From: Lophius americanus | Taxonomy: Eukaryota; Chordata; Actinopteri; Lophiiformes; Lophiidae | Reading direction: 5' to 3' | DNA length: 64,000 nucleotides | Assembly (NCBI GenBank): GCA_037951165.1 | Contig: JBBDHG010000015.1 | Coordinates: forward strand, 4,053,501 to 4,117,500 | Shown here: positions 13,281 through 24,530 of the stretch, piece by piece | How the letters are laid out: each line of letters opens with the position of its first letter | Numbering within the stretch: position 1 is the stretch's first letter | Notes under the pieces: model-generated | Seen by the model: only the letters and a program-made list of their open reading frames with translations | What the model was told of the DNA's origin: nothing | Databases searched by the model: none | Program-made: the position numbers and the translations under genes

Positions 13281-13983
13281 TAAATTAAATGTATTATTAT
13301 TATTATTACCTATAGTCTATGTTAAGCTACCTTATAACCAGATTGAAAACTCACACAACTACCAACATTTTCCTCTACTCAATCACTATTAATGGTCATT
13401 ATTCATCCCCATGTTCTCATTCTCTCTCTGCAAGGAAACCGCACACTCATTAAGTACACTATTTGTTTTGTTTTTACTAGTTGCTGATCGAACAGAGACA
13501 AGTTTTGTCTGTGAAGACCAGGGAGGCACTTAGACCAAAACAAAAAATAGGAGAGATGGGAAATCCTGCAAGATAGCACTTATAACAAGACAACTCTGGT
13601 TTGTTCTGTTTGACTAATCAATGTTCTGCAGTGTTACAACTCAACCCTTTTCAGTTGGATCAGTGTGCTAGAAACACACAACAGAGGGACAATAAAAACA
13701 AATGCGACAGAATGGAGGTATTCTATTGGAACACTTTCAAAAGCTTTGATAATGGAAATTGAAACAACTGGATCTGAAGTTTAATAAATTCAAGTCAAAC
13801 ACACTGTTTGATGGAAACAAGGGTCGACTTGGCCAAAAGTCATGGCTAAAGTCAGTTTTAAGGGCCTTTTGTCCGATACCTGGTGTTCCACATGGACATC
13901 TTAAGAGCAGCCTATGTGTTATTTCTTTCCATCTAAAATGAAACCAGCATCTCCCCAATTTAAAGTGTAGTTACTAAAGAATG

Positions 13984-14600
13984 TTAACTATACCTGCTGA
14001 GTTGGTACTTTTGAAAGTACAAACTCATCCAGTGTCTACCAGCCAGAAATGCATTATGCAAATGTTTAAGCTCAACTCGTAAAATCTCCCGTGCAGAAGA
14101 GCAGTAGGCAGGGTAGCTTTCCTTGTTGTTGACTGAGCCAGTGTGTAACCACCGCATCACATGCAGGTTAAGAGCCTCTCCAGACAGTACAAACATTATT
14201 TAGACTCCATATCATCACAGGAACGACCCCGGTACACCATTAGTGCTGCAGAGAGGTTCAGTTACCTGAATGTGTGCTGACCTGCTGTCGAGAAAGGCCG
14301 GCTTCTCTTTAACCAGAGCCAACATATACACCATGGCCTGGTCCCTGCTCTGACCTGGTCTCAGTGCCGGTGCCGTCTTGGTGCTGCCCAGGATATGATA
14401 TGGATCCATTGAACACACTCCCAGCTCTATGACAAGGCTGTGTGCCTGCTCCTCTACCGCAAAGTGATTTCACAACTGACTTTTCTACTTTGAGACGGAT
14501 GGAGCGGCCCAGCCCCCCCACCCCCCTATTCCAGCTCCAAAACCCACTCAGGTCTTGGGAGAAGAGCAAAGTACAGGCGGAGTTTAGGATCATAATGTTA
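13984..14600 (-). other. Two exon-like open segments, unidentified
   Basis: Minus-strand frame 1 (about 14270-14475) reads HFAVEEQAHSLVIELGV, SMDPYHILGSTK, DQAMVYMLALVKEKP and reaches a possible donor CAG|GTAACT near 14268. Frame 2 (13984-14196) reads ALNLHVMRWLHTGSVNN, REILRVELKHLHNAFLAG and ends at a possible donor AGCAG|GTATAG near 13992. A short third segment near 13880-13935 would continue in phase (WKEITHRLLLRCPCG). Acceptor sites are weak. No family is recognised. Confidence 0.2.
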
Positions 14601-15443
14601 AAGGACTTCCTCATGTGGGAGGAGGCCTGTGGTCGGTTCAAAGAAAAGAAGCACAACTTCACGCTGCATGCACCGACTGGGCTTTACCTGAATTAACCTT
14701 ACTAACTGAATCCAGCTGGAATTAATTTGGTTTCAGCCATTATATATAGAAACTTCTTGTTTTAGATAAAGGTTCCGAAACAAACTTTTATATGTTTTAA
14801 GCTTTCATTTAAGACAGGTCTGTGACACAATTGCACATAATGTGACTTATCAATTCTCTTAAGTGCAACCCTTAGAATTAGCTGGAATTTGGATTGTGAT
14901 CCCCTTTCGTTTTGATTATATATATTTTGGGTTGAAGAACCACAATATACTAGGAAGGCACATCTACTCCATGCTCTTAAGAGTCTATTTGTTTTGTGGG
15001 TTTTTTAAGTTAGAGGTTAACTTTTGTTGTTAACTTTTTAATGGGAATTTTCAAAGATTGTTGAACAAATAAAACTGCTACATGTATTAAAAATATATAT
15101 TTGTAACACTGTGGTAAATTTACTCTCTCAAAGTATTAGCTGTAAGTCCATTAGCTGTGAGGGGGTGAATCGCCCCAGTGGTGCTGAACAGTTAGATGTC
15201 CCCATCTAGTGGCGCAGCCACTGAACAACAGACAGTACACTACAGTCACAACAGACCCAGCAGTATTCAAAATATCAACCAGCAAAAGCGCTAAACTATT
15301 CATTAGGGTTAGGGTCAGTGCTGTCTAATGACTGGATTGGGTTTCCTTTGGACCAACAGAGACTCATCTCTGTCCCAGATAAAATGCCACACAGGGTAGT
15401 CAACTGTGTCATCTGGTGGAGTTGGTTTCAATTTCAACCATAA

Positions 15444-15878
15444 TCATTTGAAGTCTGAGGAATCGGCCTCATGTTGATTCAAACCACTGACACAAACATG
15501 AAAATTGCCAGTTTGATCCTGTAGTCTAAACACAGTGCTACCGGGGACCTTTAATTTCCCTTCGGCATGAATAAACTCAGGGGGTTTGTGCAGCACTCTG
15601 AGTGTTGCTGCAGGCTATGTTTGGTTTGTTGCCCTGCTTAAGCTGTGTACTCCTAGATGGTGGTAATCAAATGTGGTTGGATGTTCCATTGTGCAGGTTT
15701 TGTTTGATCTGCTTATTTTCATGGCGAGTATCAAAAATTCCGACAATGTTGGAACAACCCTGCGTACATTTCTGTCTCCCTGCGGGGCTCGATAATGACA
15801 AAAGTAGACAAAGCAGGATATGACAGAAACGATGGAGGGGTACGCAGACTGCTTCAGGTCCTTGGTGGCAGTCTGCCC
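15444..15878 (-). pseudogene. Open frame with one internal TAG, unidentified
   Basis: On the minus strand one frame stays open for about 145 codons with a single in-frame TAG near 15615. It passes through GQTATKDLKQSAYPSIVSVI and, after the TAG, VLHKPPEFIHAEGKLKVPG and FRLQDQTGNFHVCV. On the plus strand part of the same DNA is open as well, with NNPAYISVSLRGSIMTKVDK and YDRNDGGVRRLLQVL. Both readings look protein-like and neither is recognised. It may belong with the frame at 16352-17047. Confidence 0.2.
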
Positions 15879-16351
15879 TACAATGATGTTAAAAGCCAGA
15901 GTTTGAATTCTTTTTTAAAATGCCATTAAATCAAATCTGCCTGAGGAAAAAACCTTCTGAACTGATGCCCTATTCCTGATATTTCAAAGGGAATGACGCG
16001 AAAAAACTGATTTGAGTCTAAAGAGAATTGATATTCAGGAACAAGCCTTGTGTAGACCTTTATGAAAGATGCATTGGGTATCTGTGCCCTTCATCAACCT
16101 CCAGTGGAAACCAATAGGGATAGCATCAACATATCTGCTTCTCTGCAGTACTGATTCTTACCCTTGCCAATTTCGCTAATTAGAGTGCAATTAAAACCGA
16201 AGTTCTTAAAAAAAGAGTGAATGTTTCGCTGTAAAATTAACTCAAATACAACATGCGACGATGTGGTATTCCAACTTTCAATCATTTCCTATTCTGGGTT
16301 GAGAGAGACGCTTTGAAGCTTTTTTAACAGCCGAAATTTTTGGTAATGCTG

Positions 16352-17047
16352 TCATAGTGAGTTTGTTCTACATACAGACAGAGAAAACTCAGTGGACCCA
16401 CACTGGTCTGATCCAATATTCCAAAGTGACATGGCCACAGACGAAGCATGCTGCAACTTGGTTCGTATGCCAATTGGCTTTGCCAAGACAGCATGCCAGT
16501 CAGATGACCACGTGGAGAGAGCAGTGCCAGGTTGGAGAGTTTGGATATGATGGAAAAAGGAAAGCACTGTTCCTGTCACGCTGGTGATCTGAGAGGGATT
16601 AACTCCAAAGGACAACAGAAAGATGTAGTAATACATGCTGTTTAACATCTGTTGATTCATTCTGGTAACATTTAAATCATCGGGTCCGGGGTTGATATAG
16701 AGCGGAGCTCGGACAACCAGGAGGACCTCAGAGTGGAGCCAGTAAAGATGGTTTCGGCATCTGATCAGAACGCCTCCCTTTGGAGTTTTTCCAGGCACGT
16801 CCAACAGGGAGGAGGTCCCACGATAGACCCAGAACTCGCTAGAGGGACTATATATCTCATCTGGCCTGGAAACAACTTTGAGTCCTCTGGGATGAGGTTT
16901 AGAGAGAGGCCAAGGAAGAATACCCTTCTTGGCCTGCTGCCACTGTGACTCTAATAAGCGGATGAAAATGGTATGGAATGAGTGTGGGGTCATGCCGGCA
17001 TGAATGTCAACCCTAACTCCAACATTAACCCAGCCTTTATCTACCAT
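16352..17047 (-). CDS. Unidentified 231-codon open frame
   Basis: This is the longest open frame outside phldb1. I do not recognise the protein. It has no signal peptide; a hydrophobic segment lies near residues 139-150 (MYYYIFLLSFGV) and a second, shorter one near 110 (VLLVVRAPL). The stop at 16352 is followed by more partly open sequence. The Met at 17047 has no strong context. The plus strand also carries 76- and 71-codon frames across it, so the coding strand is not proven. It lies inside a phldb1 intron next to LINE debris and could be a nested gene, a pseudogene, part of a mobile element, or chance. Confidence 0.25.
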   Translation of the reverse strand: MVDKGWVNVGVRVDIHAGMTPHSFHTIFIRLLESQWQQAKKGILPWPLSKPHPRGLKVVSRPDEIYSPSSEFWVYRGTSSLLDVPGKTPKGGVLIRCRNHLYWLHSEVLLVVRAPLYINPGPDDLNVTRMNQQMLNSMYYYIFLLSFGVNPSQITSVTGTVLSFFHHIQTLQPGTALSTWSSDWHAVLAKPIGIRTKLQHASSVAMSLWNIGSDQCGSTEFSLSVCRTNSL

Positions 17048-17379
17048 TAAATAATGTTTAAATGTATCTTTGAGTATCTTTTTTCCATAACAACATCATC
17101 TGTATAACCTCAAAAATCATTTCCTAGATTTGAAATACAGTATCAAAACACTAAACCCAAAACATGCCTGTTTAGGGATAGATCTCAAACCGCCGTAACC
17201 CCTCAGACCCCGGTGGTTTGTTAGTGCTTAGCTGATGTGGGTGTCGTGGTGTTCTCTTCAATAATTACTGACAATGTTTTCTTGCTTGTGGAAAGTAAAG
17301 TAAAATTCCATGTCCCATCTGAAGCATAACAATCTGTTCAAGTAAAAGCAGCTATTTTGCATAACAATTATTCTCTTCT

Positions 17380-17935
17380 TTGGCTGTTCGCTTTAGGGGT
17401 GGCAACAGCAGATAGACCGTTTCAATACTGCCTATCCTCTGCATCTTCCTCCGTCACAACGACCAACTGCATGTCTTCTGTCACCATATCCAGAAAAAAT
17501 ATATCCTGTTCAACTAACATACTTCTCGGTCACTTCAGACTTCCTCCTGCAATACCACAATTCCTCCCTCGGCACTCTGTCATTTGTTCTCTCTAAATCC
17601 ACAAAGACACAACGCAAGTCCTTCAGACCGTACTTTTCAATCAGCACTCTCAAAGCAAACATCCGATCTGAAGGGTTCTTTCTTGGCATGAAACCAAACT
17701 GCTGCTCACAAATTGTCAACTCCTTTCTTAGCCTAGCTTCCACTACTCTTTCACATATCTTTATTGTGTGACTCATCAGCTTCATACCTCTGTGGTTGCT
17801 AAAGCTCTGAAAATCCCCCTTGTTCTTGAAAATCAGCACCGGCACACTTTCCCTCCATTCCTAAGAAATCCTCTCACTCTCCAAGATAGAGTTGAACAGT
17901 CTAGTTAAAAACTCCATTGCCCTCTCTCCCTCTGT
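17380..17935 (-). mobile_element. RTE-like LINE, broken reverse transcriptase and 3' end
   Basis: The minus-strand frame at 17510-17845 contains NHRGMKLMSHTIKICERVVE, QQFGFMPRKNPSDRMFALRV and FVDLERTNDRVPREELW, all diagnostic of RTE/BovB-type reverse transcriptase. The catalytic region after this is missing. The 3' part, read as the plus-strand phrase GGGGTGGCAACAGCAGATAG near 17398, is the typical end of this fish element. It is truncated and dead. Confidence 0.85.
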
Positions 17936-17997
17936 ACCTCCACTGGTACTAAATTTAACAAAACTATCCAAAAAGCTGTTCTTGGATATTCATAGGG

Positions 17998-18590
17998 TTG
18001 GTGTCCATCCAGTGAACAAACGCAACATTATGAGTACCTGTGCGTTCACCTGAACAGTCATCTGGACTGGAGTGACAACACAAAAGACCTTATTGAAAAG
18101 GACAGAGCTGACTACACTGATCAGCCTTCACGTTAAAATTGCCCAATATTGTATAGGTCTTTCTTTTGCTGCTCAAAATAGTTCTCGTATACACTGTGTT
18201 CTGATACACGTCTCTGTAAGAGCCAGCATTAACCTTTTCAGCCATTGCTCCCCATATACATAAATGAGCCGGCTCACCTTTACTCCTTATTTGGACAATT
18301 TTGGTAAGCACTAACCATCCGGGATTATTATGTCATGGCTAATCGGTGTATATCTGTTGAGGAAACTCAGTTCCAAGAGTTGTTCTTGAGGACCTTCTAT
18401 GACGAGACTGCGAGAGGCATCAGCCATTTTGCAGTGGTTTTGCAAGTATCTCAACATCAGACAGGAGGAAATTCAATAAGCTGATCAAGAAGGTATACTA
18501 GCATCTTTTCTGACCCATTCATCCCACCCCATACAGGATGCTGTGACTGCACTGAGCAAACCCTTCAGTGACTTCAGTGTTTAATGAGGT
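17998..18590 (+). mobile_element. Rex1/L2-like LINE remnant, interrupted
   Basis: At about 18032-18115 the plus strand encodes VHLNSHLDWSDNTKDLIEK, the conserved C-terminal part of Rex1/L2-type reverse transcriptase. The next conserved blocks (LRTFYDETA, then KLIKK after a frame shift) resume only near 18385. So about 250 bp of other sequence, including a 73-codon minus-strand frame, separates parts that are adjacent in intact elements. It abuts the RTE-like element in opposite orientation. Confidence 0.75.
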
Positions 18591-21500
18591 TAGATTTATT
18601 TTGTTTCAAAAAAACTTAAATGTTGCACCACAAATCTTCAGAATAAAATCAATAAACAAAAAAACTAATAATTATTGATCAGGTTATTGATTACTCAGAT
18701 GGGATGAACACAATTAAATGCATCTGAATGTTTAGCAAAGACCATCTTGAAAATGCAAGAGTTCAAATTTCTTCCACATATGCAGCCAGCTGTTGTCATG
18801 TGAAGAATGTGAGGTTAGTAAGATGTGGTTTAAAACTCTGGAATGAACCGGTAAATCGACTTTGAGGCACAATGTACTTGTGCTGTTGAAAAATCCTTAC
18901 CAAATCCTTAAAAGTAAAATAAGATCAGCTGGAATTGTGCAAGTAAATGAGTGCTTCCAGATATCAGCTAAACACTGATGTATGCAGAGATTGCAGTTTT
19001 TATGTGTTTGAGCTTTTGCACCTTCCTCATCTGGAGTACATGCTAATAATATTTAGCTTAGTGGCAACAGTTTAAATTTGATCATAGAAATAGTGTAAAT
19101 AGCGTCTTTTTAAAATCATTTCATGATTTAAACTTTTTTTTGGAGACCTGGATTACACAGAATGAATGTATGTAGTAGCTATTATAGATTTGGGTTTTTT
19201 TCTTTTTTCTTTACATTTTTTAAAATGGTATTTGATTATTTTAGAGATAAATGCAATGCCGTTTTGCTGTGGAGCTCTAAGAAGGTTTTGTGGACTTTCA
19301 AACTTCCCCCAATTTCCCATCAGCAAAGGGGAGATTACGTAGTATTTTAAATTTCTTTTTATTCGGTGAACTGTTTCCTTTTGATTATGTAAACTAACAG
19401 AATTTTGACCTACATTACAATTTCTAAATATATATTGTCTTTCAAATTTTGCAAACTGAGGAAATCAATATCTTTTTCAAGTTAATATTCTTGAAATTTC
19501 CTTTGTGAAAAGTTGATTATTTCTAACAGCATTTAACGTATTAGCTTGAGAGGTGTCAGGTAAAGCGCTATATAACTAATGAGGTATGAATCAGGTGTAT
19601 AAATATATTAACTACGTTTAAACAGGCCAAGCCCATTCAAAGTTCAGTATCAGCCTGCTGTGTATGAGAGTGTGCGGGAGTGCCACAGCAGCCTCCCTCC
19701 GCCCCTGAGCTGTGTACTCCTGTTGATTTCACAATAAGATTCCCTTTCCTGAGCAAACTTCTCTGAAACTCGCTGTTCACATAACTTTGTTTTCTGGTAA
19801 TCAGTTGTGTGGATGAATAGTAGGATGTGATTGTGCGAAAGGATTTAGATGTAGACGCTTTGGGGCAAGAAAAAAAATCAGCCATGACAATGTGAGTCAA
19901 CTGTGACTAATTAAAGGCCCTGCAGCTCCACGCCCTCCCTCCTCAAAGAGCTGCGAGTTGAAAAAAATACAATAACATAATAGGCTGTGGGGGAATCCTG
20001 CCTCTGAGACCCAGGCCGACCCGGTTTGTCCCTGTATGCCAGATTTACCTGGCATAGATGTGCTGTTGACCTCATGACCTAATTTTTCTAGTCAATTTTT
20101 TTCTTTGAGTGCCTGTGATTGCCCGTCCAAAGGCAGTGGTGGCGAAGAATGAGATTAACAATCACAGGTTTTGACCGATCGCGGTGTGTGAAGGCAAACA
20201 CGTGGGAAGCAGAGGTGAATAGACTCTGTATTATGGACTCACTGGCTGTTTTATTAGGTTAGTCTTCACAATGATGCACCATAAATTCATGTTTGTGTCA
20301 CCTTAAATCAAGGCTGCAACCAACGACTACTTTCACTTTCAGTCAATCTGCTCAATCAATCAATTATTTACTTAGCCTACAAAACCTTTTGTATAAAACA
20401 TCAGTTTGCTGTCACCAAGGAGTAAAGAATCCAGAAAAAATGTCTCATTGAACTTGAAATCCGAGACATTTTTTTCAATTTCCTAAGGAATTACTGCTCC
20501 AACTAATTGATTATCAATTCAGTAAATCATGTCAGTTTTTGCATTTCTTTTAATGATAACTGATAGCCTACATGCGTACATCACGGCAGAGCGATCAAAG
20601 TTCCTTTACTTCCATCCACACAGTTGTCTCTCTGTCTGAATTTGAGCTATAACACTGCAATTTATCTCAAAATGTTTTTATAGTCGGAACTAATTTGAAT
20701 TTAATCATCATGCAGTAATAAAAAGTTTTTTTTATTTCAACAACCATTTTCTACTACTACGATACTTATACAGCTTTCTACTAGTTTTTTAAATAAACTC
20801 TAATTTTTGTTTTCTGGATTTGTTAGTTTTCGCTACCAAAATTTAAATACCATTAATGTTTTGTATGATAACAATTTTTTATTAAATGGCTGTTTTTTTT
20901 CCAAATTGAACTACTGTACAATCTGCATTTATATCTATTTTCATAAGCCTTTTTATACAGAAATGACTCAAAAGCAAAAACGCATTTGTTTGTTTACACT
21001 GAACAAACAATAGCGACAATACACCATCCAGGTCTGAGGTTTAAATACTGGACCCCAAGCAGTCCGCATGCAAATAGGAAGGCACTCTAACTTGACTGCA
21101 AGGTTTCATGCTCCCTTGTTGTGTATTGTGCTAAATAATAACTTTTGACTCGCGAGAAACGGAGCCACCACAAAAGCTATACAACCAATGATTCAGTAGA
21201 ATTTCTAAATACATCCATGTAAAAGGAACCTCACCACCTGACAGGATTGTCGATTCAGTTTCTTTCACACTGGGTGGCCACCATAGATTCATGGATAGGG
21301 ACGGTTAAGCTGATGTGTAATGTAAGTAGCATTCTGGAACATCGCTACATATTCAATCCTAGTGACAGGTTGTCAGTGCGATACTTAGTCTTAACTTTGC
21401 CTGATCTGAGATCAAGATTGGTTTCGGTTTGGATATTTGTATATTTTGAGATTGACACTGGTCTTATAGGATTTTATAAATATAAAAAAACCCATAAATA

Positions 21501-23034
21501 AACAACTTTTTAAAGTCTTATACTACAATTTTTTATTTTCAATTGAGTGTATTCCTCTGTCTATGGCCTTGTAGCATTAAGCTCAGCTCACTTCTGAGGT
21601 TAAAACTTCCGTTTCAGTGTGTGTATCTGGTGCCTCTGACATTCTGTTTGACCGTCATGCTTCTACAGAAAGTACCACAACACAAACAGAGGCCATGTCT
21701 CCCTCGTCATCCAGCTGAACTGCCTTCACTCAGCCACACTCCGAAAACACCCACATTGTAATTACAAGCACGGCAGAGAATTGCCTTCCAGCAGACACAA
21801 ACGCATAAAAAGACTCCGTAGTTTCCTCCTGAAAGGCAAAAAAGTTTGAGATGTCTATCTGTCCCCTCCCCTCACTGTCCAGATTAGGAATCAACAAACA
21901 ATGCGGTTGCTATGGGCTCATCTGGGCACCCTCTGAGTGATGTCAGCAGCATTAAAGACAGCAGTCAGCCAAGTCACAGACGTAGTTTCCAGGCCTGGTT
22001 ACTCCTCGTTTCCAAACACACATGGAGATATTGCAGTCGTTACACTCCCCTCTTCACATGTCACCAAAAAACAGAGTCTGAGAGAGAGAATTTAGAATGT
22101 TTTCTCGGAAACTACTATTCTAGTGATGATAAACTTTTAGATGTATGTTAACTGACCAGCCTGAAGGTGCTGGTTGGAATACACTCACACCAGACTGAAA
22201 CATTTTTAATAATCAAATAACTACATTTGTGGAAAACACAACCATCACTCAAACAAAAGCTAGTTTCAACAGACTCATTCCCAGAAGAAAACATCTGCAG
22301 CAGGGTCTACGGTTCATGACTGAACTGAAGACCAAGGCTTTACAGGGACCCTGAATTTCAGCGCTGTGCTCAAGGGCACTATGGAATTAAATACCAGCTA
22401 CCCTTGTGTTTCTCCGGCGTCCATTACGGCATGAACCAAATGACCTATGCCATATTGGCCAGATTGTAATATCCTCTTAAATAAGTGTTGTATAAAACAT
22501 TAACTTCAATCTTTGTTATTTAAGGATACCGGAGATAGTTATTTTGGGTTTCCATTCCAATGAAGTAAATAATAGAGGAAAATTGGGCCACAAATTCATG
22601 TCCATTGACAGTTAAGGTCTTTTTTTCTCTCTTATTTTAAATGTGAGGGTTTTCTGTTTTACATGATTGAAATGTGAATTCCTCAGGATTTTTGTGTTTG
22701 GTTGGTTTTGTTGAACTGAAACAAGAAATCTAAACATTATTCTTTTGGTCCCTAGTAAATGATGACAACCACTTCTCACAATTTTTTGAGCAAAAATGCC
22801 AAAGTTTCATTTTTTGAAAATTTGTTCAAAAGAATAATAATACAAAGAATAATATATCGCAGTAATATTCCTAAGATAACTTAAGTCAGAGATGAGATGA
22901 ACGACTTCCAGCAAAGACCTTAGAATTTTCCTGATTAGCTCAATAAATAGGTAACAATCAAGAGAAAATAGTCTAACCACCTCATGACAGACAGGTCGTT
23001 TTTAAATATAAGCTATTGTGCGCTTCCAACTCAC

Positions 23035-24530
23035 CAGTTTCTCCATTTCCTGTTCTCGGAGCCTCTCTTCTCTTTGGCGTCGGTGGTACTCAAGCAGTTC
23101 ATCCTCATTGTCGCTGATCTCTGAAATGCTGTTCTTCCTCTCCCTCATCCCAGGGTGGGGTCTCCCAGAAGACATTTTCCTATGGCTCCGGGGGCTGGCT
23201 ACAGGGGATGAGCCAGGCAGGGAGCCCAGACTGTAAGCAGGTGACAGAGAATTCCCAAAGCTTGCCTTCCTCACTCCTGCAACACCACTTCCCTCCGTCA
23301 TCATAGAGGTGGGTGATGGACTCCGTGCTCGGATCCCCCTGCTGCACGATGGATCCTCAGATGTAGATCCTGACTTGCGTCGGAGCCTTGGACTCTCAGG
23401 AATAAACTTGCCCAGGCTTGAAGGGCTCTCTGGAGTCCTCAATGTAGAGACTGTCCCGGGGAATGCCCTGGGGAGTACCTGTACCCCTCTTCGGGCCATT
23501 GAGGGGCTAAGAGGTGGCAACTCTCTCATACTGCTTCCCCCTACATTGCTGCCATTGAGCTCCATGTTTCTCCTGGCCAAGTGAGGGCTTTCAGGGGGCT
23601 GCAACGAACATGGATGCTGCTGGAGCGCCGATCCTTGTATGATGTGGATAATGGGGTCCAGGGGAGGCTGGAAAGCTCTGGTGTGTTGAGAAAACTGCCT
23701 GGAAGGGCTGGAGGTTAGGGAGCAATCAGGTAGACTTGTTTGCTCTCTGAAAGGGCTGGCAGGCCTCTCCTGGAGTACTGTGGTTGTCATGGTCCTGGGA
23801 CTAGAGGGAGATGGAGATGGAAAGGAGGGGAATTTGTGAGTGAGTCTGGGGCTACTGGGCACAATGTTTCTACTACTGAGAGATTCAGTTGAAGACATGA
23901 TCTGCCGAGGGCTGTCATACCCATCATGACCCAGTCCTCTGCGGCTTGGCTTTGGGCTTGGAGGAGCCTCTATTAAGACCTTCCTCTGAAGCCTGGGGCT
24001 TTCCTGAACCTTCAGCCCCACCCCACCACTGCTAAAGTTAGGCAGTACGGTCCGTGGCTGTGGTACCGGTGGAGGCTGGGTGGTGAAGTTGTAGCTAGAG
24101 GAGCGTACAGGCACTGGCGGAAGAGAAGAACTCTGGTCCTGGGGTCCTCCACTAGGAGATGGGCTGTTGAAACTCCCGCTACTGGCTGCTGAGGGAGAGG
24201 AGAGGGGAGAGAAAGGAGGGGACGTATTCTCATAGCTGGACCCCACGGACATGGCACCAGGGCTAGTAGGAGGGGACAGCAGAAACCTGCCACCCCCATT
24301 GACCATGGGTGACAAAGGAGAGTGGGGAATGGGTTGACTTCTAGGATGCTTTATGCCCTCGGAAGAAGAAGGCTGAGGATCATCCATGGCCAGGGAGTCC
24401 ATTATATCCTGGAGGTCCTTCTCAATAGAGCTGACGATTGCACTGTGCTCAGACTGTACTCTCTGTCCTGGAGCTGGAGAGGGCTGGACCGAACTGGCCG
24501 GGTGATTCCCATTGACAACACTCTCTGTGT
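23035..24530 (-). CDS. phldb1: phldb1 large exon: Ser/Pro-rich region
   Basis: This 1496 nt exon encodes about 499 residues of low-complexity Ser/Pro-rich sequence typical of the middle of PHLDB1. It opens with TESVVNGNH, then a conserved helix-like block IVSSIEKDLQDIMDSLAMDD, then SPMVNGGGRFLLSPPTSPG and SVGSSYENTSP. Repeated short motifs follow (QESPRLQRK, SSPRLTHKF, PESPHLARR, PESPRLRRK), likely proline-directed kinase or 14-3-3-type sites (inference). It ends with RERKNSISEISDNED and EYHRRQREERLREQEMEKL, the start of the charged helix. The acceptor is CTTCTCACAG (24531-24540), the donor CTG|GTGAGT with GT at 23034-23033. Beyond the donor the frame runs only about ten more codons before a stop, as expected for intron. 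Entry phase 1, exit phase 0. Confidence 0.96.

Larger units (their letters stand above)
3209..23034 (-). other. 19.8 kb intron with repeats and unexplained open frames
   Basis: This intron separates the Ser/Pro-rich exon from the coiled-coil exons. Recognisable content: hAT-like elements (8744-10360), dispersed repeats (12146-12270, 13060-13280), a reversed retroposon (12322-12599), unexplained open frames (13.8-17.05 kb) and LINE remnants (17380-18590). 3.3-8.7 kb, 10.4-12.1 kb and 18.6-23.0 kb show only AT-rich unique-looking sequence, small direct duplications (for example 5746-5790) and no supported gene. Confidence 0.6.
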
